From RGIG2206 sp045648425 (lineage in GTDB: Bacteria > Bacillota > Clostridia > Oscillospirales > Acutalibacteraceae): a stretch of DNA of 64,000 nt. Each line of letters begins with the position of its first letter. Positions within the stretch are counted from its first letter, which is position 1. A program made the translations under genes and the position numbers. The notes under the pieces were generated by a model, which saw only the letters and a list, made by a program, of their open reading frames with translations, made no database searches and had not been told where the DNA came from. Shown piece by piece: positions 32,601 through 41,887 of this stretch. The stretch is taken from positions 22,721 through 86,720 of the forward strand of contig JAZRNV010000089.1 of assembly GCA_045648425.1 (NCBI GenBank). Reading direction: 5' to 3'.

Positions 32601-33365
32601 TCAGTTGCCCCCCGTAAAGCGTGTGCCCACCAATTTTCCATCAATAATATCATACAAATCGTCGGGTCTGGCGCCGTTGGTGATAACCATATCAACGCCT
32701 TCGCCGGTAACGATAGAGGCAGCTCGCAGTTTGGTAGTCATTCCACCCGTGCCCATTTTGCCCGAATGACCTGCCAAAGAATAAATCTCATCATCAACCT
32801 TTTCGACAATAGAAATGAGCTTGGCGTTGGCATCGGTGTGGGGATCAGCGGTATAAAGTCCGTCAATATCGCTGAGCAACACAAGCAAGTCTGCTTTGGC
32901 GCAAACGGTTACAATGGCCGCCAGCGTATCGTTATCACCCACTGCAATTTCTTGAGTAGCAATGGTGTCATTCTCGTTAATAATGGGCAAAACACCCAGT
33001 TCAAGCAAACGGTAAATTGTGTTTTCAAAATTTTGCTTGCGGTCGCTGTGGTCAAGGTCATCACCCGTTAGCAAAATCTGTGCCACCACGTGGTTATATT
33101 CGGTAAAAAGCTTGTCATAGGTGTACATCAGTTCGCATTGGCCGACTGCCGCAGCTGCTTGCTTTGTAGGCATATCGGTGGGTCGGTCTTGGATAGGCAG
33201 CTTGCCTATACCCATACCGATTGCGCCCGATGAAACCAATATTATTTCGTGACCTGCGTTTTTAAGGTCGCTGAGCACCTTGCACAGCATTTCAACCTGA
33301 CGGATGTTTAAGCATCCCGTTGAGTGAGCCAAAGTGGAGGTGCCTACTTTTACTACTACTCTCAT
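32601..33365 (-). CDS. proB: glutamate 5-kinase (no PUA domain)
   Basis: Encodes 254 residues of an amino acid kinase: KVGTSTL at the N-terminus (phosphate loop), SSGAIGMG, and INENDT, which binds glutamate. The C-terminal PUA domain of the 367-residue E. coli enzyme is missing, as in many Firmicutes. It catalyses the first, usually proline-inhibited, step of proline synthesis. It lies 4 nt downstream of proC. Confidence 0.95.
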   Translation of the reverse strand: MRVVVKVGTSTLAHSTGCLNIRQVEMLCKVLSDLKNAGHEIILVSSGAIGMGIGKLPIQDRPTDMPTKQAAAAVGQCELMYTYDKLFTEYNHVVAQILLTGDDLDHSDRKQNFENTIYRLLELGVLPIINENDTIATQEIAVGDNDTLAAIVTVCAKADLLVLLSDIDGLYTADPHTDANAKLISIVEKVDDEIYSLAGHSGKMGTGGMTTKLRAASIVTGEGVDMVITNGARPDDLYDIIDGKLVGTRFTGGN

Positions 33366-33369
33366 ATTA

Positions 33370-34173
33370 TCACTTTCCCAATTCTTTCGTTCGGTTATAG
33401 GATGCGGTTACTGCATTGCCCACCAACCGGTAAAGCCCTTGATTTTCAAAGACGCGCACGCCTTCAATAGTACTGCCACCCGGAGAACACACCGCATCTT
33501 TCAATTTTTGGGGCTGCTCGCCGCTTTGAATAGCAAGGCGTGCCGCGCCTGCAACGGTATGCTCAGCATACATAAGTGCCTTTTCTTTTGGCAAACCGCA
33601 GCTCTCTGCAGCCAATGCCAGCGCTTCGATAAACTGATAGACAAAGGCGGGGCCACAACCCGACAAAGCACTGCCGGCATCAATCAATTCTTCGGGCAAC
33701 GGGTCAAGCATACCTGCGCCCTGCATAAGACGGCAAAACTCTATTGTCTGAACTTCGGTAGTTTCCCTTGTGCAATAAAGTATTACTCCCCCGCCTACCG
33801 ATGCAGGAGTGTTTGGCATAATGCGTATGGTTGGCACCTTGCCGCCTATATACTTGTGTATGGCGGCAATTTCTACACCTGCAGCCATAGAAACAATAAC
33901 AAATGGGGTTTTTCTTGACAAAAGCACCGGAGCCATTTCAGCCAAAACGGCAGCAATAATCTGTGGCTTGACAGCCATAAATATAAACTCGGCCTCGGCC
34001 GCGCATTCAAGATTTGTGTAGGTTTTGCCGCCCAAAGCATCTGCCAGGGCTTGTGCTTTTGAAAGGTCGGCATCGGCAAACATAAGAAGGCAACCGCTTT
34101 GTGCCGCTGACTTTGCCAAAGCGCCGCCCATGTTACCGCAGCCGATAAAGGCCACCTTTGTGTTAATGCCCAT
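33370..34173 (-). CDS. proC: pyrroline-5-carboxylate reductase
   Basis: Encodes 267 residues. An N-terminal NAD(P) Rossmann motif (FIGCGNMGGA) is followed by AVKPQ, a central SGCGPAFVY dimer helix and the SPGGSTIEGV active-site segment. It carries out the last step of proline synthesis. The ATG at 34173 follows AAAGGTGG at 8 nt; the upstream in-frame GTG overlaps that site. It is the first gene of the proline operon. Confidence 0.95.
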   Translation of the reverse strand: MGINTKVAFIGCGNMGGALAKSAAQSGCLLMFADADLSKAQALADALGGKTYTNLECAAEAEFIFMAVKPQIIAAVLAEMAPVLLSRKTPFVIVSMAAGVEIAAIHKYIGGKVPTIRIMPNTPASVGGGVILYCTRETTEVQTIEFCRLMQGAGMLDPLPEELIDAGSALSGCGPAFVYQFIEALALAAESCGLPKEKALMYAEHTVAGAARLAIQSGEQPQKLKDAVCSPGGSTIEGVRVFENQGLYRLVGNAVTASYNRTKELGK

Positions 34174-34206
34174 AACTCTTGCCACCTTTAAAAATAGTTA
34201 TAAACT

Positions 34207-34235
34207 ATAATAACACTCTGCTTATATTATGTCAA
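34207..34235 (-). promoter_or_regulatory. sigma-A promoter of the proC-proB-proA operon
   Basis: TTGACA (34230-34235) and TATTAT (34207-34212) are 17 bp apart, about 35 bp upstream of the proC start. Confidence 0.85.
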
Positions 34236-34243
34236 GCGAGGGC

Positions 34244-34276
34244 AAAAAAACGACCTGCAGATAAACTGCAGGTCGT
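34244..34276 (-). terminator. terminator closing the glycan-uptake locus
   Basis: A perfect 11-bp stem (34250-34260 with 34266-34276, ACGACCTGCAG) is followed by T7 on the minus strand, 9 nt after the last permease stop codon. It marks the end of the large uptake operon. Confidence 0.93.
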
Positions 34277-34284
34277 AAAGCTTA

Positions 34285-35229
34285 TTAACCAACGATACCG
34301 GTACGCTCAACCGACTGAACAAAATAGCGCTGAAGAATGATATACATAATCAGCATAGGAAGCACAAACAACAATGCGCCTGCCATAATCTTTGGTGTCA
34401 AGTTGAAGTAGTTGTTACCGGCTCCCAAGTCGCCACGCAGGTTGGACAACGCCTTAGCCAAGGTTCGTTTGCGTGAAATGAACTGGCTGGTGTAGAAGGT
34501 GTCATTCCAATACCACACGATGGAGAAGAGGAAAACAGTCAGGTAGGAACCCGATGCATTGGGAACCATAATTCGATAGAAGGTCTTGAAAAATCCTGCG
34601 CCGTCAACCATTGCCGCCTCTTCGATTTCAACAGGAATGTTGCGGAAGAACTGGCGGAAAATGTAAACATAAAGTCCGCTTCTGAGGCCGGTTGCGGTAA
34701 GTGCAGGCAGCCAGAACACAAGCCAGCTGTCTATGAGGTTTACGCTCCAGAACTCGGGCATACTCTTGCCGGCAAGCATCTCAATCAGAGGTGCAATTAT
34801 CGGTATAGAGAACTCTTTGTACTGGAAGTACAGAGGAATGGTAATGGTTGCGCTGGGTACGATCAGGGTAAGCATTACCAATACAAACCACAGTCCGCTT
34901 GAACGGAATTTAAAGCGAGCAAATCCATAGCCAACCATTGAGCAAGAGATAAGCTGAAGCACGGTGCTGACCAAGCTCATAACCAGAGTGGTTACGAATG
35001 CGTCGCCATATCGCATGGTTGTGAACGCTGTTTTAAACTGCTCAATGGTGAAGGCCTTAGGTATCCATATAACTGAAGGGTCCATAACCTGGCTGTTAGG
35101 ACGAACAGCCATAGATATCATATAAAGGATAGGATAAACGAGGATGTAAGAAAGGCCAATCAGCATTACAAATCTTACAAGCTTCCAAATCAGTGAACCA
35201 ACTTCGGTAGCAATAATCTTTTTGTTCAT
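34285..35229 (-). CDS. carbohydrate ABC permease, MalG type (second pair)
   Basis: Encodes 314 residues with six membrane helices and the cytoplasmic EAA loop EIEEAAMVDGAGFFKTFYRI, where a CUT1-family permease docks its ATPase. The C-terminal GIVG tail is typical of MalG-like subunits. It pairs with the MalF-type permease encoded 18 nt upstream. This pair lies at the far end of the locus, separated from the first permease pair by three genes of unusual type. No ATPase gene accompanies it. Confidence 0.92.
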   Translation of the reverse strand: MNKKIIATEVGSLIWKLVRFVMLIGLSYILVYPILYMISMAVRPNSQVMDPSVIWIPKAFTIEQFKTAFTTMRYGDAFVTTLVMSLVSTVLQLISCSMVGYGFARFKFRSSGLWFVLVMLTLIVPSATITIPLYFQYKEFSIPIIAPLIEMLAGKSMPEFWSVNLIDSWLVFWLPALTATGLRSGLYVYIFRQFFRNIPVEIEEAAMVDGAGFFKTFYRIMVPNASGSYLTVFLFSIVWYWNDTFYTSQFISRKRTLAKALSNLRGDLGAGNNYFNLTPKIMAGALLFVLPMLIMYIILQRYFVQSVERTGIVG

Positions 35230-35247
35230 TGTAACGTGACTCCTTTC

Positions 35248-36159
35248 TTACTTATTTGTCTGGTAGAACACCAATCGGTTACCTACCAAGAACACAATGC
35301 CGACAATAACAAGCAGAACAATAAAGAACAACCATGCCATCAAGCTAGCCATTGAATAATTCAAGCTTTGGAAAGCGATAGAGTTGATATAAGACATAAC
35401 CTCATTGTCTTTGCCTGTAATCGAGTCGATTATTGTGTAGATAACGTTAACCAAAATGATGGGTGATACGTTGGGGAATGTAACCTTCCAGAAAATTTCC
35501 CAACCGGTTGCACCCTCAATCTTGGCAGCTTCATAAAGCTGGGGTGATACGCCCTGCAACGCTGCAAGGAAGAGCAGTATTTGTACACCACATTTCCACA
35601 GCGTATCAAATATCTGGTTAACAATGGTGATGAAGCCCTCAATAAAGCTTTCGGGCAAATTCATTCCCTCAAGAATTTCGACCATACCTGCCGCCTGGAA
35701 AACGGTAGATGATGATTCACTTTCCATATTGCCGTAGAAGGTGTCACCCTTAATGATAGAGATAACAACACCGGAGGTAACAACAACTGGCATAAAGAAG
35801 ACTGCTCGAGCTATCAAACGGCCGCGGAACTCCTGATTAAGGATGATGGCCAAAAACAGCGAGAAAATTACAACCACAGGTACGGTGTAAAGCATGCTGA
35901 GCAAGGTGTTACCAAGTTTTACCCAGAAGTCTGATTCGGCGCCAAACATATGCTCATAGTTGTCGAATCCTACAGGTTCAAGACTTATACCGCCGCCCTT
36001 TGCCGGCTGCATATTCTGAAAGGTATAATACAAAGATGTTGCAAGGGGTTGCAGATAGAAGCAACAGAAACCGATTATGAAGGGAAGAACAAAGGCGAAA
36101 CCGGCTCTGGCTCTGCGCTGTTGTTCGGTAAGAATTTTCTTACTTTTCTTAGCACCCAT
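35248..36159 (-). CDS. carbohydrate ABC permease, MalF type (second pair)
   Basis: Encodes 303 residues with six membrane helices and an EAA loop (QLYEAAKIEGATGWEIFWKV). The extracytoplasmic loop between the third and fourth helices (about residues 125-175) is longer than in minimal MalF relatives. Its start codon overlaps the stop of the DUF5696 gene (TAATG), and its RBS GGAGGGG lies in the end of that gene, so the two are translationally coupled. Confidence 0.92.
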   Translation of the reverse strand: MGAKKSKKILTEQQRRARAGFAFVLPFIIGFCCFYLQPLATSLYYTFQNMQPAKGGGISLEPVGFDNYEHMFGAESDFWVKLGNTLLSMLYTVPVVVIFSLFLAIILNQEFRGRLIARAVFFMPVVVTSGVVISIIKGDTFYGNMESESSSTVFQAAGMVEILEGMNLPESFIEGFITIVNQIFDTLWKCGVQILLFLAALQGVSPQLYEAAKIEGATGWEIFWKVTFPNVSPIILVNVIYTIIDSITGKDNEVMSYINSIAFQSLNYSMASLMAWLFFIVLLVIVGIVFLVGNRLVFYQTNK

Positions 36160-38516
36160 TATTCAACCCCTCCTTCCGTAGTCTGCGATTGCACTGATGT
36201 TTTTTCAGCATATTCGGATGCAGTCATAACAAGATATCCGCCTGCTGAAACTGTTGCATCACCCAATGCGTAATCCTTGTCACCGTAGTTAACAAGCACT
36301 ACTCTTTCGCCACCGTAAACGGTTGCACGAACATCAGTGGTGATTATGTCGTGATCGGTTATCTGCTTATCGCAGTAGCCGTTAAGAACGCCTGCCAAAA
36401 CCTTATAGTCTTTGGCGGCTACGTCTGCCCAAGTCTTGTACTGGCTGGTGTAGATCAAATTGTGACGGGTGTTAAGGAACACTGCACTTTCTGAATCGGT
36501 CAGTACATAGTAGGGTGCGGCACCGGTCTCAAGCTGACGGAGCAGCTGAATCTTGGTGTCGAAGGTAAGGTTATGAGCGGTCTCGGTATAGGTTATAAGA
36601 CCGTGCAATGCCAACTGTGCAAAAGGTACATCGGTAAAGGTCATCTCATATCCGTTGCAATACATGGGCAAGCCTGCAACAACATCTGCGCTGACATAGC
36701 TGAATGCATTACCAACGTTAACCATCACCTTGCCGTCTTTGCCGAGGTTAGTCTTGATATTGGCAAGAGCATCTCCCATCAAATCACTGGTCTGCTGAGC
36801 ATCAGTGAAGCTGTCGTGAGAGTTGTTAAAGTCAGAATAGTTGTTTTCTGCAAGCGAACCGGCAGAAATGCCCTTAATAGCTTTAAGCTCATCATAATCA
36901 GCAAAGAATTTATCTACCTGAGTTTTGAAAAGCGAGGGCTTGCACAAATAATAGGTGTATGTGCTGGGCATACCGGTGCTGCGCAGATAAATGGCCTGCT
37001 CAGAATGGTTATTAAGAATGTTGCGGATTGAGAATTTATTGGGCTTGCCCTTATACATCTTAACTACCTCAAGCTCGAGGTAGGTAGTGCCGCCCTGACT
37101 CTCAATATATTTATTGAGCTCTAACAGGTCATCCTTCTTGCCGAGCAAGGGTTCGTGCTTGGCATTGGAAACTAAGCCGCCGTCAGCGCCGCCCTTTGTC
37201 CAACCGATATAACGCAGGTTGATGTTTTTAATATCTTTCTTATTAAGATATTCAACCATCGCTTTTGCCTGGCTGAAGGTGGTAGAGGTTTTTGTAACAT
37301 CGGTTACAAAGCCCATAACCGATTCGGTCTTTTTGAAGGCACCCATTGTTTCAAGATAGAAGGGCAAATCTTCAGAAACCTCTGAGCCAACGCCCTGCTC
37401 AATAAGGTACTCGCGGTATGTCTGAGCCATTCCTACGTAATCGGCTTTTTCGCCATGGGTTGAGTAGAAACGAACAGTTGCATTATCCAGATCGGTATGC
37501 TCAAGAGTTACCTGATCATAGTCCTTAATATTCCAGGCGTTTTTGGTGGTGAACACGTCGGTCTTGTTGTAAATAAACTCAACGTAAGCAGTGGTAAAGG
37601 GGAAGCTCTCACGGGCGCTTACCGCTTTAATCATTGCGCTTGCTTCACCGCGCTCGATTACACCCAGCCATGCTCTGTCCCCTGCTTTAGTTCCTACCAC
37701 AGGAAGAACGGTGCTCTCACTGCGTCCAAGCTTAAGGGTGGTGTTGAGCGCACTGTCACGGCCGTATACATAGGCGCTGTAATACTTAACGCCGCCATCA
37801 AGTGCCGTAAAGCTGTTATCCATCAAAGCGCCGCTGCCGTCGGGAATAAGAACATAGCCATCTTCACCGTAAAGAGCACAACCGTAATAAGGCATAACAG
37901 AGATGCTGAGTATGCTGCTTTCGCTGTTTTTGTCAACCTTGATTTTGTTCATCTCAACGCTGACGTCAAAGTGGTTGTCCTTAAGGGTGTAGGTTAAGGG
38001 AAGAGTAAATCCTTTGCCTTCTTTGGCACCGGGGAACTCATAGGTAATACGAACACCGTTGTCGATTTTGTCGACCTTATAATTGCCTTCAACAACAGCA
38101 GTGGCAGAAAGACACTTTTGTGCTACCTTGCTCTTGTCTTGATAATTGATAATTGCCGACGACATAATTTCGGTGCGAAGCATTTCGTTTTCAATTGAAG
38201 TTGCCTTTGCAGGCACAGAATAGGTTACAGTGCCGGATTCAACATCCTTGACTGCAAAAACGATGTGCTTCTTTGCTTTTTCAAGCATATAAAGCTCGGT
38301 AGTTTTGTTGCCGGCTATCTTTTTGAATTCGTCGAGTCCCTCGTAAAGAGGCGCTACATCTGTCTTTATTGCACCGTCGCTGTCGCTGCCGATTGTTCCG
38401 GTATCAACAGGGGGAGTTTCTTCGTTGTCGGCAAAAACCGCAACGGAGCCCGATGCAATTACCATTGCAAGGATGGACAGTGCTGTAACGAACAAAAGTA
38501 ATAATTTCTTTTTCAT
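36159..38516 (-). CDS. secreted DUF5696 protein
   Basis: Encodes 785 residues with a cleavable signal peptide (about residues 1-29, SVAVFADN). The mature part matches DUF5696 proteins: an N-terminal beta-rich region with MPYYGCALYGEDGYVLIPDGSGALM (given here in parts: MPYYGCAL, IPDGSGALM) and a C-terminal region with TIM-barrel-like features, such as INLRYIGWTKGGADGG. DUF5696 genes usually sit next to carbohydrate ABC permeases; a glycan-binding or glycosidase role is suspected but unproven. It is translationally coupled to the second permease pair. Confidence 0.8.
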   Translation of the reverse strand: MKKKLLLLFVTALSILAMVIASGSVAVFADNEETPPVDTGTIGSDSDGAIKTDVAPLYEGLDEFKKIAGNKTTELYMLEKAKKHIVFAVKDVESGTVTYSVPAKATSIENEMLRTEIMSSAIINYQDKSKVAQKCLSATAVVEGNYKVDKIDNGVRITYEFPGAKEGKGFTLPLTYTLKDNHFDVSVEMNKIKVDKNSESSILSISVMPYYGCALYGEDGYVLIPDGSGALMDNSFTALDGGVKYYSAYVYGRDSALNTTLKLGRSESTVLPVVGTKAGDRAWLGVIERGEASAMIKAVSARESFPFTTAYVEFIYNKTDVFTTKNAWNIKDYDQVTLEHTDLDNATVRFYSTHGEKADYVGMAQTYREYLIEQGVGSEVSEDLPFYLETMGAFKKTESVMGFVTDVTKTSTTFSQAKAMVEYLNKKDIKNINLRYIGWTKGGADGGLVSNAKHEPLLGKKDDLLELNKYIESQGGTTYLELEVVKMYKGKPNKFSIRNILNNHSEQAIYLRSTGMPSTYTYYLCKPSLFKTQVDKFFADYDELKAIKGISAGSLAENNYSDFNNSHDSFTDAQQTSDLMGDALANIKTNLGKDGKVMVNVGNAFSYVSADVVAGLPMYCNGYEMTFTDVPFAQLALHGLITYTETAHNLTFDTKIQLLRQLETGAAPYYVLTDSESAVFLNTRHNLIYTSQYKTWADVAAKDYKVLAGVLNGYCDKQITDHDIITTDVRATVYGGERVVLVNYGDKDYALGDATVSAGGYLVMTASEYAEKTSVQSQTTEGGVE

Positions 38517-38534
38517 TTTACATCACTCCATCCT

Positions 38535-39242
38535 TTAATAAGTAAATCTAAACACGAGTTCTTGATAAATTGTAGTTGCAAAGTTGTAAATTTCCAAGAA
38601 CAAGCTAAACATAAGAATCATCAAAAGCAACAGAACCAACACACCGAAAATGGTAAGAATCATTGAGAAAATGCTCTTTCCGAAGGAGTACTGGTGCACT
38701 GTGGTGTTGGCTATAAATAGCAACAGCACCATCCAACCGAACACGATGGTTTCGGCGATGCCAATAAAGGCGCCTTCTTCGATTGTTGTTACCTTTGAGA
38801 TAATTGCCAAGGGCACAATGGTCATTATCTGGGGCATAACTGAATAGCAGCTGCAAATCCAGATTTCTTTGAACCAACCCTCACCATCCATAAGGGTGCA
38901 TATAGCCCAGTTGGATATGCTCCACAAAACGATGATGGCACCTGTGCTCATAAACAGGTTGAAAAGCTTAAGGTCTTCAACTCGGTTTTCGTTAAACTGG
39001 AAGCCGGTTTCCAAAAATGAAAACACTGCACTGAATGTCCACAGAATAAGAATGATAACCGACAGCAAAACCGAGCCGCGCTTTTCATACTTGATTTCTG
39101 TGAAGGCCTGAACAGGATGGGTAAGCACTCTGAAAGGCCATATAATTTTTTGCCAATCCCAATTTTTGGGGTTCAGCTTTTGGGGGCTGAACTTGAAAGA
39201 AGCTTTTTTGGAATATTTGATTATATTTGCAATAGATCCCAT
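38535..39242 (-). CDS. YIP1-family membrane protein
   Basis: Encodes 235 residues. A cytoplasmic N-terminus of about 55 residues (FRVLTHPVQAFTEIKYEKRGS) leads into about five membrane helices, as in YIP1-domain proteins. RBS GGAGGGG precedes the ATG. The role of bacterial YIP1 proteins is not known. Here the gene sits between the secreted propeller/TPR gene and the DUF5696 gene, and may help assemble the transporter. Unlike its neighbours it has no signal peptide. Confidence 0.78.
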   Translation of the reverse strand: MGSIANIIKYSKKASFKFSPQKLNPKNWDWQKIIWPFRVLTHPVQAFTEIKYEKRGSVLLSVIILILWTFSAVFSFLETGFQFNENRVEDLKLFNLFMSTGAIIVLWSISNWAICTLMDGEGWFKEIWICSCYSVMPQIMTIVPLAIISKVTTIEEGAFIGIAETIVFGWMVLLLFIANTTVHQYSFGKSIFSMILTIFGVLVLLLLMILMFSLFLEIYNFATTIYQELVFRFTY

Positions 39243-39256
39243 TATTCAACCCCTCC

Positions 39257-40900
39257 TTAACTAAATTTAATGCGTTTTTTCTTGCGCTTAATGCCAAGAC
39301 ACTTCTGAATAAATCTGAAGATAAGCACAAAGACTACGCAAGCCACTACTACGGTAGGAACAAGCCACATATAGTTTTTACGCAAATATTCTTTGCGGTA
39401 CTCTTGCAATGCAAGTGAATATGAGGTTCTGTCTTGACCTTGCTTGAGCCAGTAAAGTGACTCTTCATACTTCTTTTGCTCGCGAAGAGATTTACCGATT
39501 GCTGCATATCCACGAGCAAAGTTTGCATCATACTTAAGAACGTTGCGCCAATATGGCTCGCCTTTCACATAAAGTCCGTCGGTATAGAACTTGTTTGCCT
39601 CAAGCAACATGGACATATATTCGGTGGGACGGTATGTAACAATAGTACCGCGAGCTGCGTCCAGAACAAGATAGCGGTCATTCAAGCGATCAATGGCGGT
39701 TGCAGAAGCAATGGTGCCTTCCGACGAGTTACCTGTTGCTTTAAAACCGAATGCGGTAAGGAGCATGCAGGATTGGTCGTAAAGGTAAATTCTGCTTCTT
39801 TCAACGTCCATACAAGCGATGATTCCGTTTTCATCTACCACAACGTCTTCAAGTCGTGTATCGGAAGTCACGCGGTTACCGCCTGTAACATAGGAGCCGG
39901 CTTCTCGGTCACCAAAAACAACATCTACCAAAGCATTAACATCGGCGTTAAGGGTGTTGGTGCCGGATGCGTTAAGTTTTCTGACGCGAAGCTCTTTTTC
40001 AACGGTAGAGGTAGCTGTGGTTGTGTAGATAAAGCCCTCTTCATCTATATACATATTAGACATTTCGGTAGGAACTGCCTTTATACGGCCTTCGGTTGCT
40101 TTACGTGAGAAAATCTTTTTAATGGTTTGCTCAATAAGCAATCTCCAGGTAAGAACAACCTTGTTTGCACCGTAGAAGGTGTCAAACTGTGCGCTGTCGT
40201 ACTTGTAAACAATGATACCGTCCAGCACACCGTATGCCTGCAGGTAAAGGTAGTTGGAATCGTCAACTACTACGCTGAGGGGCTGGAAGTCTTTGATGTT
40301 GGTTACAGAGCTTTCGGGACGAACATACTTACGAATAATATTGCCGTCCATATCAGCGCAAATGACATATCCGTCTTTGCGCTCAGCTCCGTCTTTATCC
40401 TTTACGGTGATGTTGCAGCAAACGAACATCTCATCCTTGTCGGTGTCTTTGTTGTGACGAACAAACAGACCCTGAGGTGAAGGGATAGGTTGCTTGGTGC
40501 CATCCTCTGCAGTGAAGGTGGTGTACTCGCGCAAGAACTTGTACTCAGTATCAAGCACGATAATTCGTCCATATTCGGTGCTGTCAGAAGCATCCTTTTC
40601 GCCTTCGGCATCTAAGGTCTCAATATTTACACCTGAACTGTCGGTTATCCAAATTTCTTTGTTGTCAAACACGAACATATCTTGAGGAGTAGACAGGTTT
40701 TCAGCCAAGCCCATATCCTCATAATCTATTGTTCCGGCGGGCAAATAGCCAACGGGAGCAGCGGTGCTGACTCCGTATGGGTCATAGTTGTATCCCTCAT
40801 AAGGAGGTGATGACAATGCCGATACCGGAAGAACCATAACTGTTGCCATAATGGCAAGAACCATTATCACGGCAACTGCATTAGCTGCAATTCTTCTCAT
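39257..40900 (-). CDS. secreted NHL-type beta-propeller with TPR and C-terminal membrane anchor
   Basis: Encodes 547 residues: signal peptide (1-29), a six-bladed NHL/gluconolactonase-like propeller (about 55-425, blades with STPQDMFVFDN, PQGLFVRHN, QPLSVVVDDS and LEDVVVDENG), two TPR-like helical pairs (about 430-495), a membrane helix (about 507-528) and a Lys-rich cytoplasmic end. The propeller and TPR should therefore lie outside the cell, tethered at the C-terminus. It probably binds a glycan or the solute-binding proteins. RBS GGAGGATA. It follows the first permease pair. Confidence 0.78.
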   Translation of the reverse strand: MRRIAANAVAVIMVLAIMATVMVLPVSALSSPPYEGYNYDPYGVSTAAPVGYLPAGTIDYEDMGLAENLSTPQDMFVFDNKEIWITDSSGVNIETLDAEGEKDASDSTEYGRIIVLDTEYKFLREYTTFTAEDGTKQPIPSPQGLFVRHNKDTDKDEMFVCCNITVKDKDGAERKDGYVICADMDGNIIRKYVRPESSVTNIKDFQPLSVVVDDSNYLYLQAYGVLDGIIVYKYDSAQFDTFYGANKVVLTWRLLIEQTIKKIFSRKATEGRIKAVPTEMSNMYIDEEGFIYTTTATSTVEKELRVRKLNASGTNTLNADVNALVDVVFGDREAGSYVTGGNRVTSDTRLEDVVVDENGIIACMDVERSRIYLYDQSCMLLTAFGFKATGNSSEGTIASATAIDRLNDRYLVLDAARGTIVTYRPTEYMSMLLEANKFYTDGLYVKGEPYWRNVLKYDANFARGYAAIGKSLREQKKYEESLYWLKQGQDRTSYSLALQEYRKEYLRKNYMWLVPTVVVACVVFVLIFRFIQKCLGIKRKKKRIKFS

Positions 40901-40954
40901 TATTATCCTCCGTTCAAACCGCCTTGGCGGTGTTAGTTTTTTTGTTGATGTATA

Positions 40955-41869
40955 TTACTTCAGACCCGATGTTGACATCGTCTCCATAATTGAGCTTTGG
41001 CTGAAGATAAACAATCCTATCGGAGGAAGCATCATAACCAATGCAACGGCTGCGGCAGCACCCTGACGGGCAACACCGCCGGCGGTAATTTGGCTGAGAG
41101 CAGTGGGCAGCATCTTCATCGGCTCGTCATAAATATATACCGAACCGGTTGCGTGCCACATGCTTTGGAAGGAGAATATTGCCAAGGTCAACCATGCAGG
41201 TTTTACGTTTGGCATTGCTATCTTCCAGAAAATGTACCACTCGCCTGCACCGTCAATTCGAGCAGCTTCAAGAACAGCGTCGGGAATGTTTGATTCCATA
41301 AACTGTCTCATAAGGAAAACGCCCATTGTGCCTGCAAGTGAAGGCAACAGCAATGACCAGTAGGTGTTGATCATATTCAGATTGGCTATAATCAAATATT
41401 GCTGGATGCCCAAAACCTCGGCACGGAACATCATAGCCCAAACTACGATATTATAAAGGAAGGATTTGCCTTTAAAGCGGTGCTTTGCAAGGGGGAATGC
41501 TGTCAATGCGCCAATCAAAATGCCAAGCACTGTACCGCCAACAGCAATAAGCACGCTGTTAAAGAGATATCGTGAGAAGGGCACCTGTGATGACGAAATG
41601 AGTCGCATCATGGTTGAAAAGTTGTCAAACGTGGGGTTAACAACATAAAAACGAGGGGGGAAGATGAACAATTCGTTCAATGGCTTAAATGCACTGATTG
41701 CCGCATAGTAAAGGGGCAATACCATGAATGCACCAAAGAGGAAAAGGAAGAGGAACATAAAGAAGTTACCTGCACGAGAGCGGTTAACCTTTTTCTTGTT
41801 GCCGCCCTTTTGACGCAAGAACTTTTTGCTGTAGGTTGCGTCCGGGTTAAGTTGTTTGTTTTTTCTCAC
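40955..41869 (-). CDS. carbohydrate ABC permease, MalG type (first pair)
   Basis: Encodes 304 residues with six membrane helices after a Lys/Arg-rich N-terminus of about 30 residues. The EAA loop reads VLEAARIDGAGEWYIFWKI. The GTG start at 41869 has GGAGG 8 nt upstream. It lies 18 nt after its MalF-type partner. It differs strongly from the second-pair MalG protein, so the two pairs are not a recent duplication. Confidence 0.92.
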   Translation of the reverse strand: MRKNKQLNPDATYSKKFLRQKGGNKKKVNRSRAGNFFMFLFLFLFGAFMVLPLYYAAISAFKPLNELFIFPPRFYVVNPTFDNFSTMMRLISSSQVPFSRYLFNSVLIAVGGTVLGILIGALTAFPLAKHRFKGKSFLYNIVVWAMMFRAEVLGIQQYLIIANLNMINTYWSLLLPSLAGTMGVFLMRQFMESNIPDAVLEAARIDGAGEWYIFWKIAMPNVKPAWLTLAIFSFQSMWHATGSVYIYDEPMKMLPTALSQITAGGVARQGAAAAVALVMMLPPIGLFIFSQSSIMETMSTSGLK

Positions 41870-41887
41870 AGTCTTTTCCTCCTTTCT